Assembly: GCA_900489925.1 (NCBI GenBank)
Contig: UEHQ01000018.1
Span: 1-52,588 of the forward strand
DNA: 52,588 bases
Direction of reading: 5' to 3'
Source of the DNA: Hyphomicrobiales bacterium
GTDB taxonomy: Bacteria; Pseudomonadota; Alphaproteobacteria; Rhizobiales; Rhizobiaceae
Positions 34,473 to 41,406 of this stretch are shown piece by piece. Every line of letters begins with the position of its first letter. Within the stretch, counting starts at the first letter, position 1. The translations under genes and the position numbers were made by a program. A model generated the notes under the pieces. The model was not told where the DNA came from and did not search any database. It saw only the letters and a list, made by a program, of their open reading frames with translations.

Positions 34473-35084
34473 TCAGAGGAACTCGCGCAGAGTCTCGCGG
34501 GATTGTACAGAGAGGAATTCGATCGCCACACCTTCGACGAAGTGACGGACCACGCGTCCTCGCATATTCCCAAGTCGCAGGGGCGTGCCGATCGGCGGGC
34601 GCATTTCGACATCGACCGCGGCGCCGGAGAGAGACAGGTCCATAATCCGGCAGTTGTAGCGGGTACCGTCTTCGAGGGTCATTTCCGTTAGCGTCTCGCG
34701 TGGCGTCAAACGATCGTGACGCCGATCCTCTGGGAGGCCGAGTTCGTGCTTGTTCGCCAGCCACGTGAGTTGCGCAGCCAGCTTCTCGCGTTTACGCTCG
34801 GTTGCGTTGATCGACATCGTGAAGCCGCGAGTATCAATAGCCTGAACGTAGCCTTCGACGCGTCCGAGATGGTCGATGTAGGCAACGACGCGCTCATTGG
34901 CGCGCGGACGGCCTTGGCACGTCACGTACATGTCGCCAGGAGACATGTCGATTACCACGCACTCATACTCTTCGTAGTTCGCCAGCATAAGGCGGCCCTG
35001 CATATTGATGGGCACGCGCTGAAAAGCGCCTTGTTCCGGGCGAGGTGCAGTCCGCTGCGGCTGAGCTTGCTGGAATGCGAACAT
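34473..35084 (-). CDS. Double PilZ-domain protein, probable c-di-GMP effector
   Basis: The 203-residue protein appears to carry two PilZ domains. The second (about 120-200) has the classical signature: RRHDR followed by DLSLSG, which together bind cyclic-di-GMP. The first (about 20-100) is degenerate, with QRVPI in place of RxxxR and DMSPGD in place of DxSxxG, so it probably serves structure or dimerisation. PilZ proteins pass c-di-GMP signals to motility, polysaccharide or other targets. No target is visible nearby. The start at 35084 gives MFAFQQAQPQRTAP, a Pro/Gln-rich tail. Confidence 0.88.
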   Translation of the reverse strand: MFAFQQAQPQRTAPRPEQGAFQRVPINMQGRLMLANYEEYECVVIDMSPGDMYVTCQGRPRANERVVAYIDHLGRVEGYVQAIDTRGFTMSINATERKREKLAAQLTWLANKHELGLPEDRRHDRLTPRETLTEMTLEDGTRYNCRIMDLSLSGAAVDVEMRPPIGTPLRLGNMRGRVVRHFVEGVAIEFLSVQSRETLREFL

Positions 35085-35149
35085 TAAAGGGCTTCTTCAT
35101 AAATCGTTTGCGAATGATCTTTACCCGCAATCCATTAACAGAAGGTTGT

Positions 35150-35860
35150 TCAGCTTAGTCCACTGCGATGCGTATTGGTTGTATTGAAGTGGAACATCCG
35201 GCTGGCGTCAGTGGCAAAACTTCGAAGGGTCTCGCTGATGGATGGAGGGCGCTGGCCAGTCGCTGCAGCCGTCGGCTCCTGGTTAACAGTGTCCGATTGC
35301 GGCCCGAACTGCTCATGAAGCAACCGGCTGCGGTCCAGGGCAAAGAACTCGAGAGGCACGATTTCAAGCCAGCTCGCAGCGACCGACGATGCGATGGCGC
35401 CGAGCAACCGATCGCATTCTCTCTCGTTGGAGCGTAACGGCAGCAGGATGATTTCGAAGGCGGCCGAGTGGCCGGCCGCACTGTAGCCCGTCACATTGAG
35501 GAGCGCCGGCATTGCATGTTGCATGACGCCAAGCGCGGTCATCTCGATGTCTTGGTGGCCGTGCGGCCAAAGCTGTGAAAACTGGCTGCCGCCGAGATCC
35601 CGGCCGAAAAGGTCGCAGATGCGGCTTCCCGCAAGGCGGAAGATGGTGCCGGATTCGTGCGCTTCCAGCATGAACAGGCTCGAAAGGAAGTGACCAATAT
35701 GCGTCGGCTCGATTGCCGATCGTAACGGGGCCGCATCCGCGCCTCGGATGAGGTTCCAATAGTCGAAAACGTCGATTGTCGTCTTGAGGCGCATGCCGAT
35801 GCCGATCTGTTTCATTTTGGGTCGAACCACGGTCATCATGACCATGCCGCTGTATGCCAT
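35150..35860 (-). CDS. PAS_5-like (DUF1457-type) protein
   Basis: The 236-residue protein resembles the alphaproteobacterial PAS_5 family, with DVFDYWNLIRG, HIGHFLSSLFMLEAHESGTIFRLAGSRICDLFGRDL and a strand pattern of a PAS fold (about 25-165). No histidine-kinase, GGDEF or EAL domain follows, so it is probably a stand-alone sensor or adaptor. The C-terminal 50 residues are polar and low in structure. The start is uncertain: several in-frame ATGs (at 35860 and shortly after) lack a clear SD. I cannot name its ligand. Confidence 0.7.
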   Translation of the reverse strand: MAYSGMVMMTVVRPKMKQIGIGMRLKTTIDVFDYWNLIRGADAAPLRSAIEPTHIGHFLSSLFMLEAHESGTIFRLAGSRICDLFGRDLGGSQFSQLWPHGHQDIEMTALGVMQHAMPALLNVTGYSAAGHSAAFEIILLPLRSNERECDRLLGAIASSVAASWLEIVPLEFFALDRSRLLHEQFGPQSDTVNQEPTAAATGQRPPSISETLRSFATDASRMFHFNTTNTHRSGLS

Positions 35861-35947
35861 GCGTTTTTCGTGCCACGCGTGGGTGGTTAAGGTTAAAAAA
35901 GGGTTTCGATTGAGTGGGGCCGGGGAACGTGCGAGGAATTACTCACG

Positions 35948-36048
35948 ACTTCCGCTCCGGAAGTTCAGCACCAATTGCTCGAGCACGAGGTCATTCTCGG
36001 GGCATGCTCGGCAGGCCGTTCGGCTCCTCGCCGGACGGCTTTTTTTTT
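35948..36048 (+). ncRNA. Candidate structured RNA or leader ending in a strong terminator
   Basis: Three dyads lie in a row on the + strand: a 7-bp stem (35948-35954 with 35958-35964), the palindrome TGCTCGAGCA (35976-35985) and a 10-bp stem with one G-U pair (36015-36024 with 36030-36039). The last runs directly into nine T residues (36040-36048). No + strand gene lies upstream, so the terminator must end a small RNA or act in the leader of the rhomboid gene, whose start is 48 bases downstream. I cannot assign it to a known rhizobial RNA family. Confidence 0.5.
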
Positions 36049-36096
36049 GATCGGCGCTCCTGTAAGCGTGTGGTCCTGAATAGAGCGGGGGCAGAG

Positions 36097-36858
36097 ATGG
36101 ACGATTCCACAGAGGCGCAGATGGTCACGGAGCCTCCACCGCCGCGTGTTCCCATATTCAACCTGCCGGGCGCGATACTGGCTTCACTGGGACTGCTTGC
36201 GGCGATCTATGCCGTGCAGCTCTTCGTGCTGTCGGATCAGGCGGTCGAGTGGATGTTCTTCAACTTCGGCTTTATTCCCCTGCGTTACGTCACGCCGCTG
36301 TCGCAGCAGGGACCGCAGCTGTTCTGGACGCCTGTTTCCTATTCTCTGCTGCATGGCGGCCTCGAACACCTCCTGTTCAACGGCCTCTGGCTCATGGCAT
36401 TCGGCGCGCCGGTCGCCCGCCGGATCGGTACGGCTCGCTACCTCATCTTCTGGCTGCTGTCGGCAATTGCGTCCGCGGCGCTGCATGCCGCGTTGAACTG
36501 GGGCGCTCCGACACTATTGATCGGTGCGTCCGGCGTGGTCTCCGGTTTGATGGGGGCGGCCTGCAGGTTCGCGTTTCCGCCTGAGAGGCGGATGCTGCTG
36601 CCCGCTCACCTCAATCGGCGCCTTTCGATTGGCGAAGCATTCCGCAGTCGAACGGTGGTGATGTTCATGCTGTTCTGGTTTGTCGGCAACATCCTCATTG
36701 CCGTCGGGGTGCCGCTGATTGGCGACAGCGCGCAGCCGATCGCCTGGGATGCGCATATCGGCGGCTTCCTTTTCGGCTTCTTTCTCTTTGCCCTGTTCGA
36801 CCGGAAACCGCCGGAAATGCCGCCTACCTTAGAGACATCGGATATATTGCAATCTTAG
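36097..36858 (+). CDS. Rhomboid-family intramembrane serine protease
   Basis: Rhomboids cut membrane proteins within the lipid layer. The 253-residue product has about six membrane helices and the catalytic dyad: Ser145 in GASG (143-146) and His220 in AHIGGFLFG, with the supporting Asn95 in HLLFN after HGGLEH. An N-terminal cytoplasmic tail of about 24 residues is Pro-rich. The ATG at 36097 follows GGGGGCAGAG and is chosen over the much longer frame from 35914, which would run through the terminator-like hairpin. Substrates are unknown. Confidence 0.92.
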   Translation: MDDSTEAQMVTEPPPPRVPIFNLPGAILASLGLLAAIYAVQLFVLSDQAVEWMFFNFGFIPLRYVTPLSQQGPQLFWTPVSYSLLHGGLEHLLFNGLWLMAFGAPVARRIGTARYLIFWLLSAIASAALHAALNWGAPTLLIGASGVVSGLMGAACRFAFPPERRMLLPAHLNRRLSIGEAFRSRTVVMFMLFWFVGNILIAVGVPLIGDSAQPIAWDAHIGGFLFGFFLFALFDRKPPEMPPTLETSDILQS

Positions 36859-36961
36859 CCGTTGGAGTGCACCATTCGAACTGATCCGCGAAGGGAGGAG
36901 AGGCCGCTGCGGATGCCTGTGATAAGCTGACATGTTTCGCTTTCGACATAGGAGGTTCAAA

Positions 36962-37396
36962 ATGTCCAATACAGTCAAAGCCATACTGGATGCAAAGGGC
37001 AGGGATGTTGTCACTGCCAGCCCGAGCACGACTGTTTCCGAGGCTGCCGCGATTCTCACCAAGAAAAAGATCGGCGCCATCGTTGTGGTCGGAATGGAAA
37101 ACAAGATCGCCGGGATATTCACGGAGCGCGATGTCGTGCACGCGATCGCCAAGGCAGGTCCTGCCTGTCTCGACCAGCCTGTGGCCTCGATGATGACGGC
37201 GAAGGTCTATCGCTGCAACGACGCGACGACGGTCAATGAACTCATGGAGCTGATGACCAGCCGTCGCTTCCGTCACGTTCCGGTCGAAGTAAATGGCAAG
37301 CTCGCCGGCATTATCTCCATCGGTGACGTGGTGAAGACCCGTATCGCCGAAGTCGAGCGGGAAACCGAAGAGATCAAGGCCTATATCGCTGGCTGA
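36962..37396 (+). CDS. Tandem CBS-domain protein
   Basis: The 144-residue cytoplasmic protein is nearly all two CBS domains (about 12-65 and 80-135), the adenine-nucleotide-binding Bateman module, with GIFTERDVV and GIISIGDVV as the ligand-binding turns. Stand-alone CBS proteins usually sense ATP, AMP or NADH and act on partner enzymes, but none is obvious here. The start has an ideal GGAGG SD. It converges with the patatin gene, and a shared hairpin separates the two. Confidence 0.93.
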   Translation: MSNTVKAILDAKGRDVVTASPSTTVSEAAAILTKKKIGAIVVVGMENKIAGIFTERDVVHAIAKAGPACLDQPVASMMTAKVYRCNDATTVNELMELMTSRRFRHVPVEVNGKLAGIISIGDVVKTRIAEVERETEEIKAYIAG

Positions 37397-37401
37397 CCTT
37401 G

Positions 37402-37424
37402 CGCCGGCTCGTCACGAGCCGGCG
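37402..37424. terminator. Shared hairpin between convergent CBS and patatin genes
   Basis: Perfect 10-base arms (37402-37411 and 37415-37424) close a three-base loop, TCA. On the minus strand that loop is the TGA stop codon of the patatin gene, so its last codons form one arm. There is no T run on either side, so it may act as a transcript stabiliser or weak terminator rather than a strong one. Confidence 0.6.
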
Positions 37425-38380
37425 AACACGTCCTGCATTCGCTGCAATTCGGGGAGACGGGCTTTTGTCTCCTCGTAACCACGTTCGATGGCTTCTCCGG
37501 CCCGGTGAAATTCCGAGAGCCCGATATCGCTGAGACGCGGCTGTACGGATATGTCCGGCGGGTCGCCCGCGAGCCTTGCCCTGGCGATCCTGTCCTGAAT
37601 GATGTTGAACGCCTGCACCATGACGCCGGTCATGCCGAGCTTGGCATAAGGCGCGTGCTCCTGCTTCTGGACTTCGGACGGGCTCAGGCTGGCGCTATGA
37701 CGGACGACGGCAGAGCGGCCGTAGAGGTCGTAATTCAGGTTAACGGCAACGACCAGCGGCTGTTCGTAGGCGCGACAAACCGACACCGGAACAGGATTTA
37801 CGAGCGCGCCGTCCACTAGCGTGCGGTGATTGCTCCGGATCGGCTCGAAGATGCCCGGAAGGGCGTATGAGGCGCGAAGCGCCGTGATGAGCGAGCCACT
37901 GGCGATCCAGACTTCATGTCCGGTGTTGACCTCGGCGGCGACCGCGACGAAAGGGCGGTCGAGATCCTCGACGTTCAGCCCTTCAAGATGTTCCTGCATT
38001 CGCTTCGTGAGGCGCATGCCGCCGAACAGGCCGCTTCCGCCGATCGTCAGGTCCAGGAGGCTGGCAATGCGGCGCATCGTCAACGAACGGGCGAAGCCCT
38101 CGAGTTCGTCGAGCTTGCCAGCGAGATAGCAGCCACCAACAAGAGCGCCGATCGACGTGCCTGCCACCATGCCAATCTCGATCCCGGCCTCGTCGAGCGC
38201 ACGCAAGACGCCAATATGGGCCCATCCGCGTGCGGCACCACCGCCAAGCGCGAGCGCAAGCTTTGGTCTTTTGGCAGCGGGAGTTGTCGGGGGCAGGGTT
38301 TTCACGTCTGGAGAAGCCGGATTGCTCGGGTCGGAAATGCCGGCCTCGGAGCTTTGACGGTTCAAACTCCAGCTCAACAT
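37412..38380 (-). CDS. Patatin-like phospholipase
   Basis: The 322-residue protein is an RssA/patatin-type serine lipase. The oxyanion motif GGGAARG is at 46-52, the nucleophile Ser76 in GTSIG (74-78) and the acid Asp190 in DGA, the accepted patatin dyad. The first 40 residues are polar and low in structure, with no signal peptide, so the enzyme is probably cytoplasmic and acts on membrane lipids. A strong GGAGGGAGG SD precedes the ATG, and a perfect 9-bp dyad lies just upstream. Substrate and role are unknown. Confidence 0.92.
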   Translation of the reverse strand: MLSWSLNRQSSEAGISDPSNPASPDVKTLPPTTPAAKRPKLALALGGGAARGWAHIGVLRALDEAGIEIGMVAGTSIGALVGGCYLAGKLDELEGFARSLTMRRIASLLDLTIGGSGLFGGMRLTKRMQEHLEGLNVEDLDRPFVAVAAEVNTGHEVWIASGSLITALRASYALPGIFEPIRSNHRTLVDGALVNPVPVSVCRAYEQPLVVAVNLNYDLYGRSAVVRHSASLSPSEVQKQEHAPYAKLGMTGVMVQAFNIIQDRIARARLAGDPPDISVQPRLSDIGLSEFHRAGEAIERGYEETKARLPELQRMQDVFAGS

Positions 38381-38398
38381 GAAAAGCCTCCCTCCTGG

Positions 38399-38430
38399 CG
38401 GAACACTCAGGTCAGTATATTAGTGTTCCG
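38399..38430 (-). promoter_or_regulatory. Dyad operator candidate over the patatin gene promoter
   Basis: CGGAACACT (38399-38407) and AGTGTTCCG (38422-38430) are perfect 9-base inverted arms separated by 14 bases. The gap holds TAATAT on the minus strand, a plausible -10. The dyad ends three bases upstream of the SD. This arrangement suits a repressor that blocks the promoter. No regulator gene is adjacent. Confidence 0.5.
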
Positions 38431-38492
38431 TTTCCCTTTCCAATTGGTATATGGGCGCCGATTCCGCCCCAAAAAGAGACGGTTTTTCGTTT

Positions 38493-38948
38493 TTATGGCT
38501 CTTTTCCGTAAATTTCATGCGGATCGAACTGACGCTCGTCGTCGGCGATCTCCAGCATCGGCTTGCCGTCCTCGAGATTGACGGTCCTGTAGAAGCAGGA
38601 GCGCCGGCCGGTGTGGCAGGTGGCGTCGTGACCGGCAACCTCGACCTTCAGCCAGATGGCATCCTGGTCGCAATCGGTTCGGATTTCCTTGACCGTCTGG
38701 ATGTTGCCTGAAGTCTCGCCCTTGATCCAGAGCTTGCCTCGCGAGCGGCTGAAGTAGTGTGCCTTTTTCGTCTGTATGGTCAGCGCCAGCGCTTGCGCGT
38801 TCATGTGTGCCACCATCAGCAGTTCGCCGTCATGCGCGTCCGTGACGATCGCTGTAATCAGGCCGCGGTCATCGAACCGCGGCGTGAAATCGCCAGCATC
38901 CTCCAACTCGGATTTGTCGTCGGACGGTGCGTTGAAGGCAAAGGGCAT
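38493..38948 (-). CDS. hisI: Phosphoribosyl-AMP cyclohydrolase
   Basis: HisI opens the adenine ring of phosphoribosyl-AMP in the third step of histidine synthesis, a zinc- and magnesium-dependent reaction. The 151-residue product is the stand-alone form, without the HisE domain fused in enterics. It has VAHMNAQALALT, SRSRGKLWIKGETSGN, the metal-binding TDCDQD and the zinc motif CHTGRRSCFYR. It lies 29 bases after folE on the same strand, a pairing often seen in rhizobia, so the two are probably cotranscribed. Confidence 0.96.
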   Translation of the reverse strand: MPFAFNAPSDDKSELEDAGDFTPRFDDRGLITAIVTDAHDGELLMVAHMNAQALALTIQTKKAHYFSRSRGKLWIKGETSGNIQTVKEIRTDCDQDAIWLKVEVAGHDATCHTGRRSCFYRTVNLEDGKPMLEIADDERQFDPHEIYGKEP

Positions 38949-38977
38949 ACTTGCGGCTTTCTAAAGCGAAGCCGGGA

Positions 38978-39592
38978 TCAGCGGCTCCTCACCATGGACA
39001 TGAAGCGGGCTTGGTCAGCCGGCTCAGTTTTGAAGCTTCCAGTAAAAGTAGTCGTCAATGTGGTCGAGCCCTGTTTTTGAACACCGCGCATCGCCATGCA
39101 CATGTGTTCGGCCTCGATCATCACCGCAACGCCGCGCGGCGCAAGCGTTTCGTCGATCGCTCTGGCGATCTGCGCGGTCATCGTTTCCTGCGTTTGCAGG
39201 CGACGGCCGTAGATTTCGACCACGCGGGCGATCTTCGACAGGCCCAGTACCTTGCCATCCGGCATGTAGGCGACATGCGCCTTCCCGATGATCGGGACCA
39301 TGTGATGTTCGCAATGCGAGAAGAATGGAATATCTCTCACGAGGACCATGTCGTCGTAGCCGGCGACTTCTTCGAACGTCCGGCCGAGTACGTCTTCAGG
39401 ATCCATATCGTAGCCGGCGAACAGCTCACGATAGGATTTGGCGACGCGCGACGGAGTATCGAGCAAGCCTTCACGCGACGGATCGTCGCCTGCCCAGCGA
39501 AGCAGGGTACGAACTGCGTCTTCCGCTTCCTTCTGGCTCGGGCGGCCGGAATCAAGCGCGGTCTGCGGAAAATTCTTTACGATGGCGTCCAT
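38978..39592 (-). CDS. folE: GTP cyclohydrolase I
   Basis: FolE converts GTP to dihydroneopterin triphosphate, the first step of folate synthesis. The 204-residue product is the type IA zinc enzyme: zinc ligands Cys94 and His97 in SHCEHH, and Cys165 in EAEHMCMAMRG. The family segment IGKAHVAYMPDGKVLGLSKIARV is intact. I start at ATG 39592 (MDAIVKNFPQ); AGGAG lies about ten bases upstream. It is followed by hisI. Confidence 0.96.
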   Translation of the reverse strand: MDAIVKNFPQTALDSGRPSQKEAEDAVRTLLRWAGDDPSREGLLDTPSRVAKSYRELFAGYDMDPEDVLGRTFEEVAGYDDMVLVRDIPFFSHCEHHMVPIIGKAHVAYMPDGKVLGLSKIARVVEIYGRRLQTQETMTAQIARAIDETLAPRGVAVMIEAEHMCMAMRGVQKQGSTTLTTTFTGSFKTEPADQARFMSMVRSR

Positions 39593-39898
39593 ATGCAACT
39601 GTCTCCTGATCCGCACGGCGGATCGTATTTCGGACTAGCCACTGGCAATCCCACTTACGGGAATTCATGCACCTTTGGCAGGCTCCGGGGCTTTCAGGGC
39701 TTGATTTGCGGCCCTTCCGGCACGGTTTCCCAATCAAACTTACACGAGGCCATTGCATTTTTATGGCCTTCGAACGACATACATATAGGAAAACGGCATC
39801 CCTATGTAAGTCTTCTCGCACGACACGCTGTGTTTTTGTTTGTGCTACAATACGGGAATTGCATGCCGATCCGCATGAATTCGGGAGCGGAATCCGCG
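39593..39898. other. 306-base region between divergent folE and the IscU-like gene
   Basis: No convincing gene lies here. A TACAAT at 39846-39851, about 48 bases before the + strand start, is a plausible -10 for the IscU-like gene, without a clear -35. An imperfect inverted repeat (about 39781-39789 with 39801-39808, ACATATAGG and CCTATGTA) lies further upstream. The folE promoter must also be in this region on the other strand. Confidence 0.4.
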
Positions 39899-40345
39899 AT
39901 GGACGATATCTACAACAGCAAAATCCTCGAATTTGCGGGCAATATTCCGCTGATCGGCAGTTTGCCCGATGCCGACGCGAGCGCCCAGGCGCACTCGAAA
40001 CTTTGCGGCTCGAAGGTGAAAATCTGGGTGAAGATGGACGGTGACACCATCACTGCGTTTGCCCATGACGTGAAGGCCTGCGCCCTCGGCCAGGCATCGT
40101 CGTCGGTGATGGCGCGGCATGTTGTCGGCGCCAAGGCCGCCGAAGTGCGCAAGGCCCGGGAAGACATGCTCGCCATGCTCAAGGCCGACGGGGAAGGCCC
40201 GGAAGGCCGGTTCGAGGACATGCGCTATTTGCGTCCTGTCAAGGACTACAAGGCCCGCCACGCTTCGACCATGCTGACCTTCGATGCGGTCGTCGATGCG
40301 ATCGGCCAGATCGAGGCGAGCCGCGCCGAAGCCGTGGAAGCTTGA
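39899..40345 (+). CDS. IscU/NifU-like Fe-S scaffold protein lacking the third cysteine
   Basis: The 148-residue protein is homologous to the IscU scaffold on which iron-sulfur clusters are built. Two of its three conserved cysteines align: Cys36 in KLCGS (IscU ACGD) and Cys61 in KACALGQASSS. The third, in IscU's KxHC motif, is replaced: the segment reads YKARHAS, with His121 kept and Ala in place of Cys. The aspartate next to the first cysteine is Ser. It may bind a different cluster or metal, or carry zinc. It sits 12 bases before yidD, and is likely cotranscribed. The start at 39899 has GGGAGCGG upstream. Confidence 0.88.
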   Translation: MDDIYNSKILEFAGNIPLIGSLPDADASAQAHSKLCGSKVKIWVKMDGDTITAFAHDVKACALGQASSSVMARHVVGAKAAEVRKAREDMLAMLKADGEGPEGRFEDMRYLRPVKDYKARHASTMLTFDAVVDAIGQIEASRAEAVEA

Positions 40346-40357
40346 GCGGCGCCGGCC

Positions 40358-40759
40358 ATGTGTCAATTCTGTTCCATTCCAGGCCATGACGACGAGGACG
40401 AGGGCGGTGCCGCCGCTACTTCTCCCAAGAAGCAGGCCGGCTTTTCACGCAACTACCGGGGCGCGTTTCGCAAGTCGCCCGACCGGCTGATTGGCATGGC
40501 ATTCATCAGGCTGTACCAGCTGACGCTCTCCGGCTTCATCGGCAATTCCTGCCGGCATGTCCCGACCTGTTCCGAGTATGGCTATGAGGCGATCGCGCGC
40601 CATGGTCTGTGGGCCGGCGGCTGGATGACGCTGTTTCGCGTCGGGCGGTGCGGACCGGGCGGCACAAGCGGTCTGGATCCGGTGCCGGAGACGCTTGGCG
40701 TAAACTTTCACTGGTGGACGCCCTGGCGCTATCTCGCCTTTGGCAGGAAGACGGCGTGA
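40358..40759 (+). CDS. yidD: Membrane protein insertion efficiency factor YidD
   Basis: YidD is a small, membrane-associated helper of the YidC insertase. The 133-residue product has the family core IRLYQLTLSGFIGNSCRHVPTCSEYGYEAIARHG and RVGRCGPGGTSGLDPVPE, with its conserved cysteines. Unlike the usual short forms it has an N-terminal extension of about 45 residues, including MCQFCSIPGHDDEDEGG, acidic and with a CxxC pair. It overlaps the next gene in a GTGA junction. In most bacteria it neighbours yidC and rpmH; here it follows the IscU-like gene. Confidence 0.93.
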   Translation: MCQFCSIPGHDDEDEGGAAATSPKKQAGFSRNYRGAFRKSPDRLIGMAFIRLYQLTLSGFIGNSCRHVPTCSEYGYEAIARHGLWAGGWMTLFRVGRCGPGGTSGLDPVPETLGVNFHWWTPWRYLAFGRKTA

Positions 40760-41283
40760 CCGCCTACGTTGCATTGCTCCACAGCATCGTCCTGGCGCCT
40801 GGCCGGCGCGTCGTGATGTCCGATCTCCGCGACATGGCGGAGGCCGCCGGTTATCGCCACCCACGCACGTTGGTCTCTACCGGCAATATCGTCTTCGAAG
40901 GGCCGGAGACACCGATCGGTGACATCGAAGCAAAGCTTGAGGCGGCCTTCCTAGCGCGCTTTGGCAAGGCAGTCGATATCATGGTTCGACGTGCTGAGGA
41001 TTGGCGCAAGGTCGCTGCCGGTAATCCGTTTCCCGATGGTGAGGGAAGCCAGGTCATTCTGCGCGTCATGCGTAAGCCGCTCGCGCCGACAGCGCTCGAG
41101 GCGCTACGAGCCTACGCGGCACCCAGCCAGCGCCTCGCGATTGTCGACGGTGACCTCTGGATCGATTTCGCGGGCAAGCCGAGCGAATGGAAACTGCTGT
41201 CGGCGCTCACCACAAAGCGCATGGGCGTTGGCACGTTGCGGAACTGGAATACCGTTCGCGGCCTTGCCGAAATGCTCGGCTGA
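40756..41283 (+). CDS. DUF1697 family protein
   Basis: The 175-residue cytoplasmic protein matches DUF1697, starting at GTG 40756 (VTAYVALLHSIVLAPGRRVVM), which overlaps the yidD stop in GTGA and has AGGAAG as SD; longer frames are shadows within yidD. The family segment STGNIVFEGP is present, together with FKA-like and TLRNWNTVRGLAEML endings. Its function is not established. Translational coupling to yidD suggests co-regulation. Confidence 0.88.
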   Translation: MTAYVALLHSIVLAPGRRVVMSDLRDMAEAAGYRHPRTLVSTGNIVFEGPETPIGDIEAKLEAAFLARFGKAVDIMVRRAEDWRKVAAGNPFPDGEGSQVILRVMRKPLAPTALEALRAYAAPSQRLAIVDGDLWIDFAGKPSEWKLLSALTTKRMGVGTLRNWNTVRGLAEMLG

Positions 41284-41406
41284 GCCGTCTTTTCCTTTAC
41301 TAAACGACCAAATCTGGCTATCAGGCGGCGGCGCGTTCGTGCGGACGAAGCGCTTCATTTGCAACCACCCGCATTCGTTGGCGGGACTGGACAAGGAGAA
41401 TTCTAG

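Noticed and set aside
35948..36048. Assignment of the candidate RNA to a known rhizobial sRNA family
   Set aside because: The sequence has no CCUCCUCCC-type anti-SD loop or other hallmark that I can match with confidence, so I leave it unnamed.
35914..36096. N-terminal extension of the rhomboid protein from 35914
   Set aside because: The frame stays open, but it would cross a hairpin with nine T residues. The ATG at 36097 has a strong SD and gives a normal rhomboid start, so I treat the upstream part as non-coding.
38951..39898. Very long + strand frame running from hisI-folE into the IscU-like gene
   Set aside because: Its first 300 codons lie antisense to folE and hisI, and the IscU-like protein begins only at 39899. 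Taken as one protein it matches no family.
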